A stretch of 64,000 nt of DNA from positions 1 to 64,000 of the forward strand of contig NZ_FOFO01000014.1 in NCBI RefSeq assembly GCF_900110965.1. The letters are read 5' to 3'. The stretch is from Ectothiorhodospira magna (lineage in GTDB: Bacteria; Pseudomonadota; Gammaproteobacteria; Ectothiorhodospirales; Ectothiorhodospiraceae). The position numbers and the translations under genes are program-made. Shown piece by piece: positions 48,183 through 56,471 of this stretch (position 1 is its first letter; each line of letters starts with the position of its first letter). Below the pieces are notes generated by a model, which saw only the letters and a program-made list of their open reading frames with translations, searched no databases and was not told the origin of the DNA.

Positions 48183-49118
48183 ATGGCGGATCATCAATGG
48201 GGTTCGTCCCTGGAATCCAATCGGGTGGCGGGTACCCGCCTTGAATTGCTGCTGTTTCAACTGGAAGGGCAGCAACTTTACGGCATCAACGTGTTCAAGG
48301 TGCAGGAGGTCATTCCCTATCAGCCCCTGTCCCGGCTGGCGGGTGCCCATTCGCTGGTGAAGGGCATCGCCACCTTGCGGGGCATCACCATGCCCATCAT
48401 GGACCTGTCCCTGGCCATCGGCGGACCGGCACTGAGGGAACCGGAAAAGGGCAATATCATCATTACCGAGTACAACCGTTCCGTACATGGCTTTTTGATC
48501 CGGCGGGTGGAGCGGATCATCAATACCCAGTGGGACAGGGTGCAGCCCCCGCCCCGCAGCACCGGCCGCAATGCCTACGTCACTGCTGTCACCCTGGTCA
48601 ACGAGCAAATCGTCGAAATCCTGGACGTGGAGAAGGTGCTGGATCAGGTGGTTCATGCCAGTACCGAAGTCTCCCGCGACCTGACCGAAACGGTACGGGC
48701 CCAGGAATGCAAGATTCTGGTGGTGGACGATTCCAGTGTGGCCCGCAACCAGATCCGGGCCTCCCTGGAACAGCTGGGTGTCCAGTGTACCCTGGTCACC
48801 GACGGCAAACATGCCATGGACCTGATCCTGCGTCTGCAGGCCGAGGGTGTGGACGTGGCCCGCCATTTCACCATGGTCGTTTCTGATATCGAGATGCCGG
48901 AAATGGACGGCTATCAGCTCACCACCAGCATCCGCCAGGATCCCCGGCTACGGGGGCTTTATATCCTGCTGCATTCCTCCATCAGCGGCGTCTTCAATGT
49001 GGATATGGTGCGGCGCACGGGGGCCAACAAGTTCATCCAGAAGTATCACCCCGATGATCTGGCCCAGGCGGTGCGTGAGCGCCTGGAACAGATTGGCGCC
49101 GCACCGGTGGAAGGCTGA
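48183..49118 (+). CDS. cheV: Chemotaxis coupling protein CheV
   Basis: The 311-residue protein joins an N-terminal CheW domain (LELLLFQLEGQQLYGINVFKVQEVI; TMPIMDLSLAIGG) to a C-terminal receiver domain (ILVVDDSSVARNQIRASL, phosphorylated Asp in VVSDIEMPEMDGYQL, Lys in GANKFIQKYHPDDLA). CheV couples chemoreceptors to CheA and may act as a phosphate sink. ATG at 48183 has GGGAG upstream; an in-frame ATG at 48150 is less well placed. It separates the two ccm blocks. Confidence 0.93.
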   Translation: MADHQWGSSLESNRVAGTRLELLLFQLEGQQLYGINVFKVQEVIPYQPLSRLAGAHSLVKGIATLRGITMPIMDLSLAIGGPALREPEKGNIIITEYNRSVHGFLIRRVERIINTQWDRVQPPPRSTGRNAYVTAVTLVNEQIVEILDVEKVLDQVVHASTEVSRDLTETVRAQECKILVVDDSSVARNQIRASLEQLGVQCTLVTDGKHAMDLILRLQAEGVDVARHFTMVVSDIEMPEMDGYQLTTSIRQDPRLRGLYILLHSSISGVFNVDMVRRTGANKFIQKYHPDDLAQAVRERLEQIGAAPVEG

Positions 49119-49179
49119 CAGTGTACCGGCCTGGGTGTACCATCACCGGTTTTCGAGCCATCCGGGGCCATCCCAATTG

Positions 49180-49836
49180 ATGTGTCATACCGCCCATGCC
49201 GTTTTTCCGGCCCACCGGCTGGAGGTCGAAGGTCTCGTTGCCGAACGGGGCGAGCGGCTGCTGATCCGGCGGCTGGATCTGACCCTGGAATCCGGGTCGC
49301 TCCTGCAGGTGGCCGGTCGTAACGGCGCCGGCAAAACCAGTCTGCTGCGGATGCTGTGTGGACTGTCCCGCCCCCTGGAAGGTCGCATCTGCTGGGATGG
49401 GGTCCCGCTGCATCAGCGGGAAGATGGCCCCACGGCTCACCTGGCCTATCTGGGACATGCCAATGCCCTCAAGGATGAATTGTCCGCTGAGGAAAATCTG
49501 CATATCCATTCGGCATTGCAGGGGAGCAGGCCGGAACAGGAGGCCATCAGGGCAGCCCTGGGCCGTATGGGACTGGTTGGTCACGAAGATCTGCCGGTGA
49601 AATGTCTCTCCCAGGGACAAAAACGCCGGGTGGCCCTGGCCCGTCTGTTGCTGGTGCGCCGGCCCCTGTGGGTTCTCGATGAGCCCTTTGCTGCCCTGGA
49701 CGTACAGATCATCGACGTGCTGCGCTCGGCCCTGGAAGCCCATCTGGCTGCCAATGGCATGATCGTCCTGACCACCCATCAGGCGGTGCCCATCACAGGT
49801 CGGCAGCACACCCTGACTCTGGGGAAAGCGCCATGA
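49180..49836 (+). CDS. ccmA: Heme exporter ATP-binding protein CcmA
   Basis: The 218-residue ABC ATPase has Walker A (AGRNGAGKTSLLRML), signature LSQGQKRRVALARLL, and Walker B (PLWVLDEPFAALD). CcmA with CcmB, CcmC and CcmD drives release of holo-CcmE. It starts the rightward ccmABCD block after cheV and overlaps ccmB by four bases. The start has a weak ribosome site; sequence before it in frame does not look coding. Confidence 0.93.
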   Translation: MCHTAHAVFPAHRLEVEGLVAERGERLLIRRLDLTLESGSLLQVAGRNGAGKTSLLRMLCGLSRPLEGRICWDGVPLHQREDGPTAHLAYLGHANALKDELSAEENLHIHSALQGSRPEQEAIRAALGRMGLVGHEDLPVKCLSQGQKRRVALARLLLVRRPLWVLDEPFAALDVQIIDVLRSALEAHLAANGMIVLTTHQAVPITGRQHTLTLGKAP

Positions 49837-50510
49837 CCGGCCTGCTCACTGCAGTGATGACCCTGCTCCGGCGTGACCTGATCCTGGCCCTGCGCCGGCG
49901 CCAGGATGCCCTGGTGGTGCTGGGATTCTTTGTGGTGGTGGTGTCTTTGTTTCCCCTTGGCGTTGGCCCGGACCCGCAGTTGTTGCGGAGCATGGCTCCC
50001 GGTGTGTTGTGGGTATCGGCCCTGCTGGCCACCATGCTCTCTCTGGAGCGGTTGTTTGCTGATGATTTTCGTGATGGCTCACTGGAGCAGATCCTGCTGG
50101 CGCCCCAGCCCCTGAGCCTGCTGGTGGTGAGCAAGATTCTGGCCCATTGGCTGGTGACCGGCTTGCCCCTGGTGCTGGCATCCCCCCTGCTGGGCATGCA
50201 ATTGGGACTCAATGGCACGGAAATCCTCACCCTGATGGGGGCATTGTTGCTGGGCACCCCGATTCTCAGTCTGGTGGGTGCCATCGGCGCGGCCCTGACT
50301 TTGGGTTTGCGGGGGGGCGGCGTGCTGATTTCCCTGCTGATCCTGCCCCTGTATGTGCCTGCCTTGGTACTGGGCGCCGGGGCGCTGGATGCAGTGATGT
50401 ACGGGTCCAGTGCCCAGGCTCACCTGTCATTACTGGCTTCACTGCTGATTGTGACCCTGTTGCTGGCGCCCTGGGCCATTGCTGCGGCGCTGCGAATCAT
50501 GCTGGACTGA
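49833..50510 (+). CDS. ccmB: Heme exporter membrane protein CcmB
   Basis: The 225-residue protein has six hydrophobic helices and the CcmB features LRRDLILALRRRQDALVVLGFFVVV near the start and LFADDFRDGSLEQILLAPQP. It is the membrane subunit of the CcmAB transporter. Confidence 0.93.
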   Translation: MTGLLTAVMTLLRRDLILALRRRQDALVVLGFFVVVVSLFPLGVGPDPQLLRSMAPGVLWVSALLATMLSLERLFADDFRDGSLEQILLAPQPLSLLVVSKILAHWLVTGLPLVLASPLLGMQLGLNGTEILTLMGALLLGTPILSLVGAIGAALTLGLRGGGVLISLLILPLYVPALVLGAGALDAVMYGSSAQAHLSLLASLLIVTLLLAPWAIAAALRIMLD

Positions 50511-50522
50511 TGGAGAAACGAC

Positions 50523-51275
50523 GTGGCCGAACAGCGCGTGCAATGGTTCAAGTTTGCCTCGCCCCCCAATTTTTATGACCTGTCCGGTCGATTGGCCCCC
50601 TGGTTTGCGGCACTGGCTGCCCTCCTGGCGGTGATCGGGCTGTATATCGGTTTCATTCTGGCGCCGCCGGATTACCAGCAGGGCAACAGCTACCGTATCA
50701 TGTTCATCCATGTGCCCACGGCCTGGATGTCCATGTTTCTTTATGTGCTGATGGCGGTGTACGCAGCCATCGGTCTGATCTGGCGTATCAAGACCGCCGA
50801 GGCGATGGCCAAGGCCATTGCCCCCACCGGGGCACTGTTTGCCTTTTTGTGCCTGTGGACCGGCGCCCTGTGGGGCAAGCCCACCTGGGGAACCTACTGG
50901 GTTTGGGATGCCCGGTTGACCTCCCAGTTGATCCTGCTGTTTCTTTATCTGGGCTATATTGCTCTGCATGCGGCCATCGAGGACCGTCAGCGGGCATCTG
51001 ACGCCAGTGCCATTCTGGCTTTGGCGGGGGTGGTGAACGTGCCGATCATCTATTTTTCCGTGGTCTGGTGGAACACCTTGCACCAAGGGGCATCCATCAC
51101 GGTGACCAGTGCACCGGCCATGGAGACTGTGATGTTTGCCGCCTTGATGGTGATGACCTTTGCCTGCTGGATGTATGCCATTGCAGTGGTGCTGTGGCGG
51201 GCACGGCTGGAACTGATGGAACGTGAGCGACGGTCCGCCTGGGTAGTGGAACGCATGGGAGCAGAAAAACCGTGA
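50523..51275 (+). CDS. ccmC: Heme transport protein CcmC
   Basis: The 250-residue membrane protein has six helices and the WWD motif GTYWVWDARLTSQLILLFLY, plus the conserved His residues flanking it (FIHVPTAWMSM; WWNTLHQGASI). It hands heme to CcmE. The start is GTG at 50523 with GGAG 9 bases upstream. Confidence 0.94.
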   Translation: MAEQRVQWFKFASPPNFYDLSGRLAPWFAALAALLAVIGLYIGFILAPPDYQQGNSYRIMFIHVPTAWMSMFLYVLMAVYAAIGLIWRIKTAEAMAKAIAPTGALFAFLCLWTGALWGKPTWGTYWVWDARLTSQLILLFLYLGYIALHAAIEDRQRASDASAILALAGVVNVPIIYFSVVWWNTLHQGASITVTSAPAMETVMFAALMVMTFACWMYAIAVVLWRARLELMERERRSAWVVERMGAEKP

Positions 51276-51457
51276 TCGAGTTTCTTGCCATGGGGGGACA
51301 TGCCCCCTATATCTGGGGGTCCTACGGGGTGGCCCTGGTGGTCATGGTGGCAGAACTGGCCTTATTGCGCCGGCGCCGCAAGACCCTGAGCCTGCGCCTG
51401 CAACGGCTGGCCCGTTTAGGACAGGAAGACCGTGGAGACAGCACCCAAGACACCTGA
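51272..51457 (+). CDS. ccmD: Heme exporter small protein CcmD
   Basis: The 61-residue protein has one membrane helix (APYIWGSYGVALVVMVAELA) followed by the basic RRRRKTLSLRLQR, the normal CcmD plan. It starts with GTG, overlapping ccmC by four bases. It stabilises the CcmABC-CcmE complex. Confidence 0.9.
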   Translation: MIEFLAMGGHAPYIWGSYGVALVVMVAELALLRRRRKTLSLRLQRLARLGQEDRGDSTQDT

Positions 51458-51524
51458 ACCATCCCCCATGTTGGAGTGACCCAAACCTGCCGGCTCAAGA
51501 CCGAGGTCTTGCTTTGGATAGCCT

Positions 51525-52745
51525 ATGCACATTGCTCTGGACCGCAAGACTGTATTGATCGTTGACGACTTTCAGAACATGCGGGTGCAACTCGCCCAGA
51601 TGCTGGAGTCTCTGGGCTTTGCGCGTCAGCCTGATCTGGCAAGTACGGCCAATGAAGCTTTGGAGCGGCTGCAAAGACGCCGCTATGACGTGATTTTGTG
51701 CGATTACAATCTGGGAGAAGGCCTGCACGGCCAGCATATCCTGGATCTGGCCCGCCGGGAGGGCTGGATCGATGTGGCCACCGTGTTCATCATGGTCACG
51801 GCGGAAAACTCGGCAGAAATGGTGATGGGCGCCCTGGAAAGCGGGCCGGATGCCTATCTGGCCAAGCCCATCAGCAAGGAACTGCTACGGGCCAGGCTGG
51901 TACGGGCGCTGCGACGGCGGGAACCCATGGTGCCCGTGGCCCAGGCCCTCAGGCAGGGGGATACTTCACAAGCCCTGCACCTGCTGGACATGATGCTGGC
52001 AACCGGGCGTGGAGAATCGGCGGATATCCTGCGCCTGAAGGCAGAACTGGCATTGGAAACCGGCGACCTGGCGCTGGCCCGACAGGTCTGCGAGATGGTC
52101 ATCAGGGAACGGCCTCCGGCCTGGGCCTTGACCATCCTGGGCCAGGTGGCCCTGCACCATCAGGATCTGTCAGCGGCAGAGACCTGGTTCCGGGAAGCGA
52201 TGGTGGTGACTCCCTTTTTCATGGCGGCCCATGATCATCTGGCGTCAGTCCTGGAACAACAGGGGCGCCTGCAGGATGCCCTGGATGTGGTGGAGCAGGC
52301 GGTGGCCCGTTCCTGGCGATCCCTCTCCCGTCAGCGGCGGCTGGGCCGGTTGGCCATGGCCCTGGAGGAATGGGAGACAGGCCGCGGGGCCTGGCGCCAG
52401 GCCATCGAACTGGCCCGGCCCCTGGAAGAAATCCGGGGTGAGGATTTTTTGAATCTGATATTTTGCACCCTGGAACTGGGGGAATTGGCCAGAGCAGCCA
52501 AGATACTCGATGATATGCGTCGGTCCCTGAGTGACGACCCGGCCCTGCGGTGGTGGTCGATTCTGGGCCGGCTGCATCTGGCGGTCCACGACCCGGATGA
52601 CAAGGAAGCCGCACTGGATGCACTGGATGGCATCATGCTTCGCGCTTTGCCGCCGATACAGGTACATCAGGGTTTGATTGCAGTGCTGCTGCGCCTTAAT
52701 GAAGTGACCCGAGCCGAACTCCTGCGTCAAAACCTGCCGACCTGA
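51525..52745 (+). CDS. Receiver-TPR response regulator
   Basis: The 406-residue protein has an N-terminal receiver domain: VLIVDDFQNMR carries the acidic pair, ILCDYNLGEG the phospho-acceptor Asp, VTAENS the Thr switch, and AKPISKELL the Lys. From about residue 140 onward it is built of TPR-like helical pairs (ALRQGDTSQALHLLDMML; SAAETWFREAMVVTPFFMAA; LASVLEQQGRLQDALDVV). It has no DNA-binding or enzymatic output, so it probably acts by protein contact. The kinase-like gene follows 31 bases later; cheV lies upstream of ccmABCD. Confidence 0.85.
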   Translation: MHIALDRKTVLIVDDFQNMRVQLAQMLESLGFARQPDLASTANEALERLQRRRYDVILCDYNLGEGLHGQHILDLARREGWIDVATVFIMVTAENSAEMVMGALESGPDAYLAKPISKELLRARLVRALRRREPMVPVAQALRQGDTSQALHLLDMMLATGRGESADILRLKAELALETGDLALARQVCEMVIRERPPAWALTILGQVALHHQDLSAAETWFREAMVVTPFFMAAHDHLASVLEQQGRLQDALDVVEQAVARSWRSLSRQRRLGRLAMALEEWETGRGAWRQAIELARPLEEIRGEDFLNLIFCTLELGELARAAKILDDMRRSLSDDPALRWWSILGRLHLAVHDPDDKEAALDALDGIMLRALPPIQVHQGLIAVLLRLNEVTRAELLRQNLPT

Positions 52746-52776
52746 CCCATCACCCACCCGGTTTTTAGGAGCAGAT

Positions 52777-53475
52777 TTGAGCAAGCTCGATTTCAGTACG
52801 GTGCTGGCCATCAGCATCCATGACATGAAAAACTCTCTCAATCTGCTGTTGGGTTCCCTGGATGACCTGCTGGAAGCAGAGCAACAGCGACCCTGCGTGG
52901 ATTCAGAGCGCCTGGCCCTGTTGCGCTACGAAGTCCGGCGGGTGAATGACACGCTCATCCAGTTGCTGGCCCTGTATCGCAGTGTCAAAGGCATTTATCA
53001 ACCCCAGTTCATGCCGGTGAGTGTCCACGATCTGCTGGAATCCTACTGGCTCAACAACAAGGCGTTGATGGATTATCGCCGGGTGGAATGTATCGTGGAG
53101 TGCGATCCCGATCTGGTCTGGACCCTGGACCGCTACCTGGTGAACAGTCTGCTGGAAAATGTGGTCAACAACACGGTGCGTTACACCCGCCAGCGCATCC
53201 ACATGTCGGCCCGGATGGACGGTCACTGGCTGGTGATCAGGGTGGACGATGATGGCCCTGGTTTCCCCAAGGCCATGCTGGGACGACAGGCGCTGCGGGA
53301 AGGTGCCCGGCTGGACCCCCAGCAGGGCCGCACCGGGCTTGGACTTTATTTCTGCGCCCTGGTGGCCGACCTGCATGCCGGTGATGATGGGGGGAGCGGC
53401 TTTGTGGAACTGTCCAATGGTGGAGAACTGGGCGGCGGCTGCTTCACCCTGCGTCTGCCGCCCTTGCCCCTTTGA
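52777..53475 (+). CDS. Small histidine kinase-like ATPase
   Basis: The 232-residue protein has a short dimerisation and phosphotransfer segment (ISIHDMKNSLNLLLGSLDDLL, with His in an HDMKN box) followed directly by a HATPase_c domain: SLLENVVNNTVRYTRQ (N box), VDDDGPGFPKAM (G1), GRTGLGLYFCALVA (G2). It lacks any sensor or membrane region. The start is TTG with AGGAG 6 bases upstream. It is a likely partner of the REC-TPR protein. It converges on, and overlaps by 32 bases, the zinc-ribbon gene. Confidence 0.82.
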   Translation: MSKLDFSTVLAISIHDMKNSLNLLLGSLDDLLEAEQQRPCVDSERLALLRYEVRRVNDTLIQLLALYRSVKGIYQPQFMPVSVHDLLESYWLNNKALMDYRRVECIVECDPDLVWTLDRYLVNSLLENVVNNTVRYTRQRIHMSARMDGHWLVIRVDDDGPGFPKAMLGRQALREGARLDPQQGRTGLGLYFCALVADLHAGDDGGSGFVELSNGGELGGGCFTLRLPPLPL

Positions 53476-53740
53476 CCACCGCGTCGGTTTGCGCCAACGG
53501 ACACATTGCCGTCACCCAGTCCAGCAGCCGGACATTAAGGGGCGTCCGGTGCAGGGCAACCGCCTGGGTGAGCAATCTTCGGGCCGCCTGGGGGCGATCC
53601 TGGGCCAGTTGCTCTAAAGCCTGCCCTGTCAGATTCCGGGCCGTCTGTTGGGTGGCCACCAACAGGGTCAGGGCCATGCCACAGCGTCGGCAAGGGTCTG
53701 TGCCCTCAACCCTGGCACGGCAGTTAGGGCAACGCTCCAT
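53444..53740 (-). CDS. Zinc-ribbon small protein of the accessory Hsp70 cluster
   Basis: The 98-residue protein begins MERCPNCRARVEGTDPCRRCG, a four-Cys zinc ribbon, and continues with helical repeats (LTGQALEQLAQDRPQAARRLLTQAVALH) that resemble a TPR pair. The start overlaps the Hsp70 stop (TGATGG), so it belongs to that operon. A role as a client or co-chaperone adaptor is inference. Confidence 0.65.
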   Translation of the reverse strand: MERCPNCRARVEGTDPCRRCGMALTLLVATQQTARNLTGQALEQLAQDRPQAARRLLTQAVALHRTPLNVRLLDWVTAMCPLAQTDAVVKGARAADAG

Positions 53741-55479
53741 CACGACTCCAGATAAAAAATCAGATCGGACAGGGTGGCCATGGCCGCTTCCAGGGCGGCG
53801 GCATCTTCACTGGTCAGGGCATCCCGCAGGGTCTCCATGGCATCCACCAGGTCTTCCCGGTCCTCGGCCCCGGCCTTGCCCAACAACCGCTCGGCTTTCT
53901 CGATCAGCGCCTTGGCCTCTACATGACGACGCTGTTGTCCGTCATGGGTCCCCGTGCCATTGGCATCTTCAGCAGTCAGGGCCTGCAATCGAGAGCGGGC
54001 GGCTTCCATTTCGTCCTGCTCGAAACGCTGGGTGGCATTGTCGATGGTGATACGGACTTCCTTGCCGGTGCGCTTCTCCACGGAGGACACATGCAGGATG
54101 CCGTTGAGGTCCAGGGAAAACGTGGTGACAATGGCATTGCCTGACGGCACCCGACTGAGTCCCTCGATGCGATAGACACCAATCTGGGTGTTGTTCAGGG
54201 CATCCCGGTCTTCCCCTTGATAGACATTCACCTCGACGATTTCCTGATAGTCATGGGTGGTGTAGAAGACTTCGCTCTTGGTGACCGGAATCGGGGTATT
54301 TTTACGAATCAGAGGGAAGAAAACATGGGGATAAATCTCCCCGTTCAATGTATCAATGGCGCTGGTGCCAAAGGTATAGGGGGTGACGTCCAGCAGCAGA
54401 CTGTTGACCTTTTCCCCGGCAATCATGGCGGCCTGGGTGGCGGCACCTATGGCCACACATAATTCCGGGTCCATCTCGGCCCGTGGCTGCAAACCCAGCA
54501 TGTCTTCCAGATGACGTTGAATCAGGGGGGTGCGGGTGGCCCCACCCACCAAAAAGACTTCATCCAGATCCGAGACCGTCAGTTGCGCTCCCTCCAGGGC
54601 GGTATGTACCGCCGACAAGGTCTCGGCCACCAGAGGCTCGATCATGGCCTCATAGTCTTGCCGCTCCAGTTCCAGGTCCAGATGAACGGGGCCGTCATCA
54701 TCTTCGAGCAGATATTCTTCCCGCACCTGGGCATGGGGGGCATCGGAGAGGCGCACCTTGGCGGTTTCCGCCGCCCGCACCAGCCGGGCCATGGCATGGG
54801 CGTCCAGACTGGGGTCCACCCCTTTTTCTGTTCTTAGCCAGTTCATCAGTTGTTCAAGGATGAGATTGTCAAAATCATCTCCGCCCAGATGATTGTTCCC
54901 ATGGCTGGACAACACTTCCACCACGTCCTTTTCCAGTCGCACCACGGAAACATCGAAGGTGCCGCCTCCCAGGTCATAGACCAGCACCGTCTTGCGCTGG
55001 TCACCGCCGGACTCACGGGCAAGGGCAGCAGCGGTGGGTTCATTGATGATGCGCACCACATCCAGACCCGCCAGGGTACCGGCATCCCGGGTTGCCTGCC
55101 GCTGGGCATCGGAAAAATACGCAGGGACAGTAATCACCGCCTGATGTACCGCCTGCCCCAGATGGTCTTCTGCAGCCTGCTTGAGTCGTCCCAGGATCAG
55201 GGCAGAAATTTCCTGGGGAGTGTACTGTCGCCATCCCAGGGTGATCTTGATGTCCTCCCCCATGCGGCGCTTGACGGAACGGATGGTGCGTTCCGGGTGC
55301 AGGGCGTATTGATTACGCGCAGCCTGACCCACCAGCAGATTGCCATCGTCATCCAGTCCCACCACCGAGGGCATCAACAGGGCACCATCCACCGGAATAT
55401 GCTCCAGTGTTCCGTTCCGGATCACGGCAACCTCCGAATTGGTGGTGCCCAGATCAATACCGATAATAGGATGGGTCAT
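53740..55479 (-). CDS. Accessory Hsp70 (HscC/DnaK-like) chaperone
   Basis: The 579-residue protein has the actin-like ATPase (IGIDLGTTNSEVAV; VYDLGGGTFDVSVVRL; EVFLVGGATRTPLIQ) and a peptide-binding domain (LLLDVTPYTFGTSAI; ITIDNATQRF). It is about 60 residues shorter than DnaK, the lid being reduced (QTLE-like helices then DLIFYLES). This length and sequence place it with HscC-like paralogues rather than the main DnaK. It overlaps the GrpE-like gene by four bases. Confidence 0.88.
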   Translation of the reverse strand: MTHPIIGIDLGTTNSEVAVIRNGTLEHIPVDGALLMPSVVGLDDDGNLLVGQAARNQYALHPERTIRSVKRRMGEDIKITLGWRQYTPQEISALILGRLKQAAEDHLGQAVHQAVITVPAYFSDAQRQATRDAGTLAGLDVVRIINEPTAAALARESGGDQRKTVLVYDLGGGTFDVSVVRLEKDVVEVLSSHGNNHLGGDDFDNLILEQLMNWLRTEKGVDPSLDAHAMARLVRAAETAKVRLSDAPHAQVREEYLLEDDDGPVHLDLELERQDYEAMIEPLVAETLSAVHTALEGAQLTVSDLDEVFLVGGATRTPLIQRHLEDMLGLQPRAEMDPELCVAIGAATQAAMIAGEKVNSLLLDVTPYTFGTSAIDTLNGEIYPHVFFPLIRKNTPIPVTKSEVFYTTHDYQEIVEVNVYQGEDRDALNNTQIGVYRIEGLSRVPSGNAIVTTFSLDLNGILHVSSVEKRTGKEVRITIDNATQRFEQDEMEAARSRLQALTAEDANGTGTHDGQQRRHVEAKALIEKAERLLGKAGAEDREDLVDAMETLRDALTSEDAAALEAAMATLSDLIFYLES

Positions 55480-56120
55480 GAAATCTCTCGCTTATTGACA
55501 ATGACTTCGGAGGTACGCAACACCCGACCCTGACGGGTAAAGCCGGGGCGCACTTCACGGGTAACGATGCCAGAAGGCTGGTCCGGGACGTGGCTGGTGC
55601 CTACCGCTTGCATGGTGTGGGGATCAAAGGGCTGTCCCAATGTGGTCACGGGGCGCACCTCCCGGCGAGCCAGCATGTCATCCAGATGGGCCAGATTCAT
55701 GGCCATGCCTTCTGCCATGCCGCTCACAAACCGGCCAGCGCCACTGCGCCGGGCCAACCAGCCGGGGCTGTAATGATCCGCCCTGGCATGGCCAGCCTGC
55801 AACCGGTCCCGCAGGTCCAGCAATTCCAGCAACAAGGGGGTTTCCGCGTCCTGGCGTTCGGTAGCCGCCTGTTCCCGCTGTCGCGCCAGAGCCTCCTGCA
55901 GTCGCTGGTTGCTCTGGCGCAGGGTTTCAAACACCTCGCCAAACTGATCCAGAGCAGTGCGGAACTGGCGGGATTCAAGACGCACCTCGGTCTTGAGTGC
56001 AGCCATTTCCGACAACAGGGTGAACAGATCGGGCGCCTCCGGGTCCGGCAAGGTGTCCGGGGCAGTATCCAGATAGGCACGAAACTGCTCCAGAAGCTGC
56101 GCCTTGTCAGGATCACCCAT
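55476..56120 (-). CDS. GrpE-like nucleotide exchange factor, divergent
   Basis: The 214-residue protein has a long coiled-coil region (LEQFRAYLDTAPDTLPDPEA, then a helix from about 45 to 110) followed by a GrpE-like beta domain (VTTLGQPFDPHTMQAVGTSH; GIVTREVRPGFTRQGRVLRT). The PFDPHTMQAVG stretch is diagnostic. It is probably dedicated to the Hsp70 encoded next. The ATG overlaps the J-like gene stop. Confidence 0.8.
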   Translation of the reverse strand: MGDPDKAQLLEQFRAYLDTAPDTLPDPEAPDLFTLLSEMAALKTEVRLESRQFRTALDQFGEVFETLRQSNQRLQEALARQREQAATERQDAETPLLLELLDLRDRLQAGHARADHYSPGWLARRSGAGRFVSGMAEGMAMNLAHLDDMLARREVRPVTTLGQPFDPHTMQAVGTSHVPDQPSGIVTREVRPGFTRQGRVLRTSEVIVNKREIS

Positions 56121-56419
56121 CAGCGCTCTCCCCTGAGCAGGGCCTGACACAAGGCCAGATCGGGGCGTCGGGTTCCACCCTCGTTCACCGGACAGGCCTG
56201 ATCCAGAATATCCTGAATGCCGGGCGGGGTGGTATCAAACAGCTCATAGGCCAATCGCTGCCGTTGGCTGCGAATGCGTTCATAGGCTTGGCGTACTGCA
56301 TCAAACCCCACCGGATCCCGTTCTGGCGGACAGGCCTTGACTGCATGGAGATAGGCGTGGTGAATGGTGTTGTCATCCGCTTGAGGAGACACATTCAACA
56401 ACAGGAAAGGATCACGCAT
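56120..56419 (-). CDS. J-domain-like protein lacking HPD
   Basis: The 99-residue protein resembles a J-domain in order: MRDPFLLLNVSPQADDNTIH (helix I-II start), AYLHAVKACPPERDP where helix II runs into the loop, and FDAVRQAYERIRSQRQRLAY as helix III. The catalytic HPD tripeptide is missing; the loop has CPPERDP. J-proteins without HPD generally cannot stimulate Hsp70 ATPase, so it may recruit or regulate instead. A longer form starting at TTG 56482 is possible. Confidence 0.65.
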   Translation of the reverse strand: MRDPFLLLNVSPQADDNTIHHAYLHAVKACPPERDPVGFDAVRQAYERIRSQRQRLAYELFDTTPPGIQDILDQACPVNEGGTRRPDLALCQALLRGER

Positions 56420-56471
56420 CACGATCAGGTCCGCAGGATAAAGTGGGCTTTTTATGGGGCTGATGATGTAA

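Noticed and set aside
51496-51511. Short hairpin CAAGACC/GGTCTTG before the REC-TPR gene as a terminator
   Set aside because: Only a 7-bp stem with a 2-base loop and a three-T tail; too weak to support.
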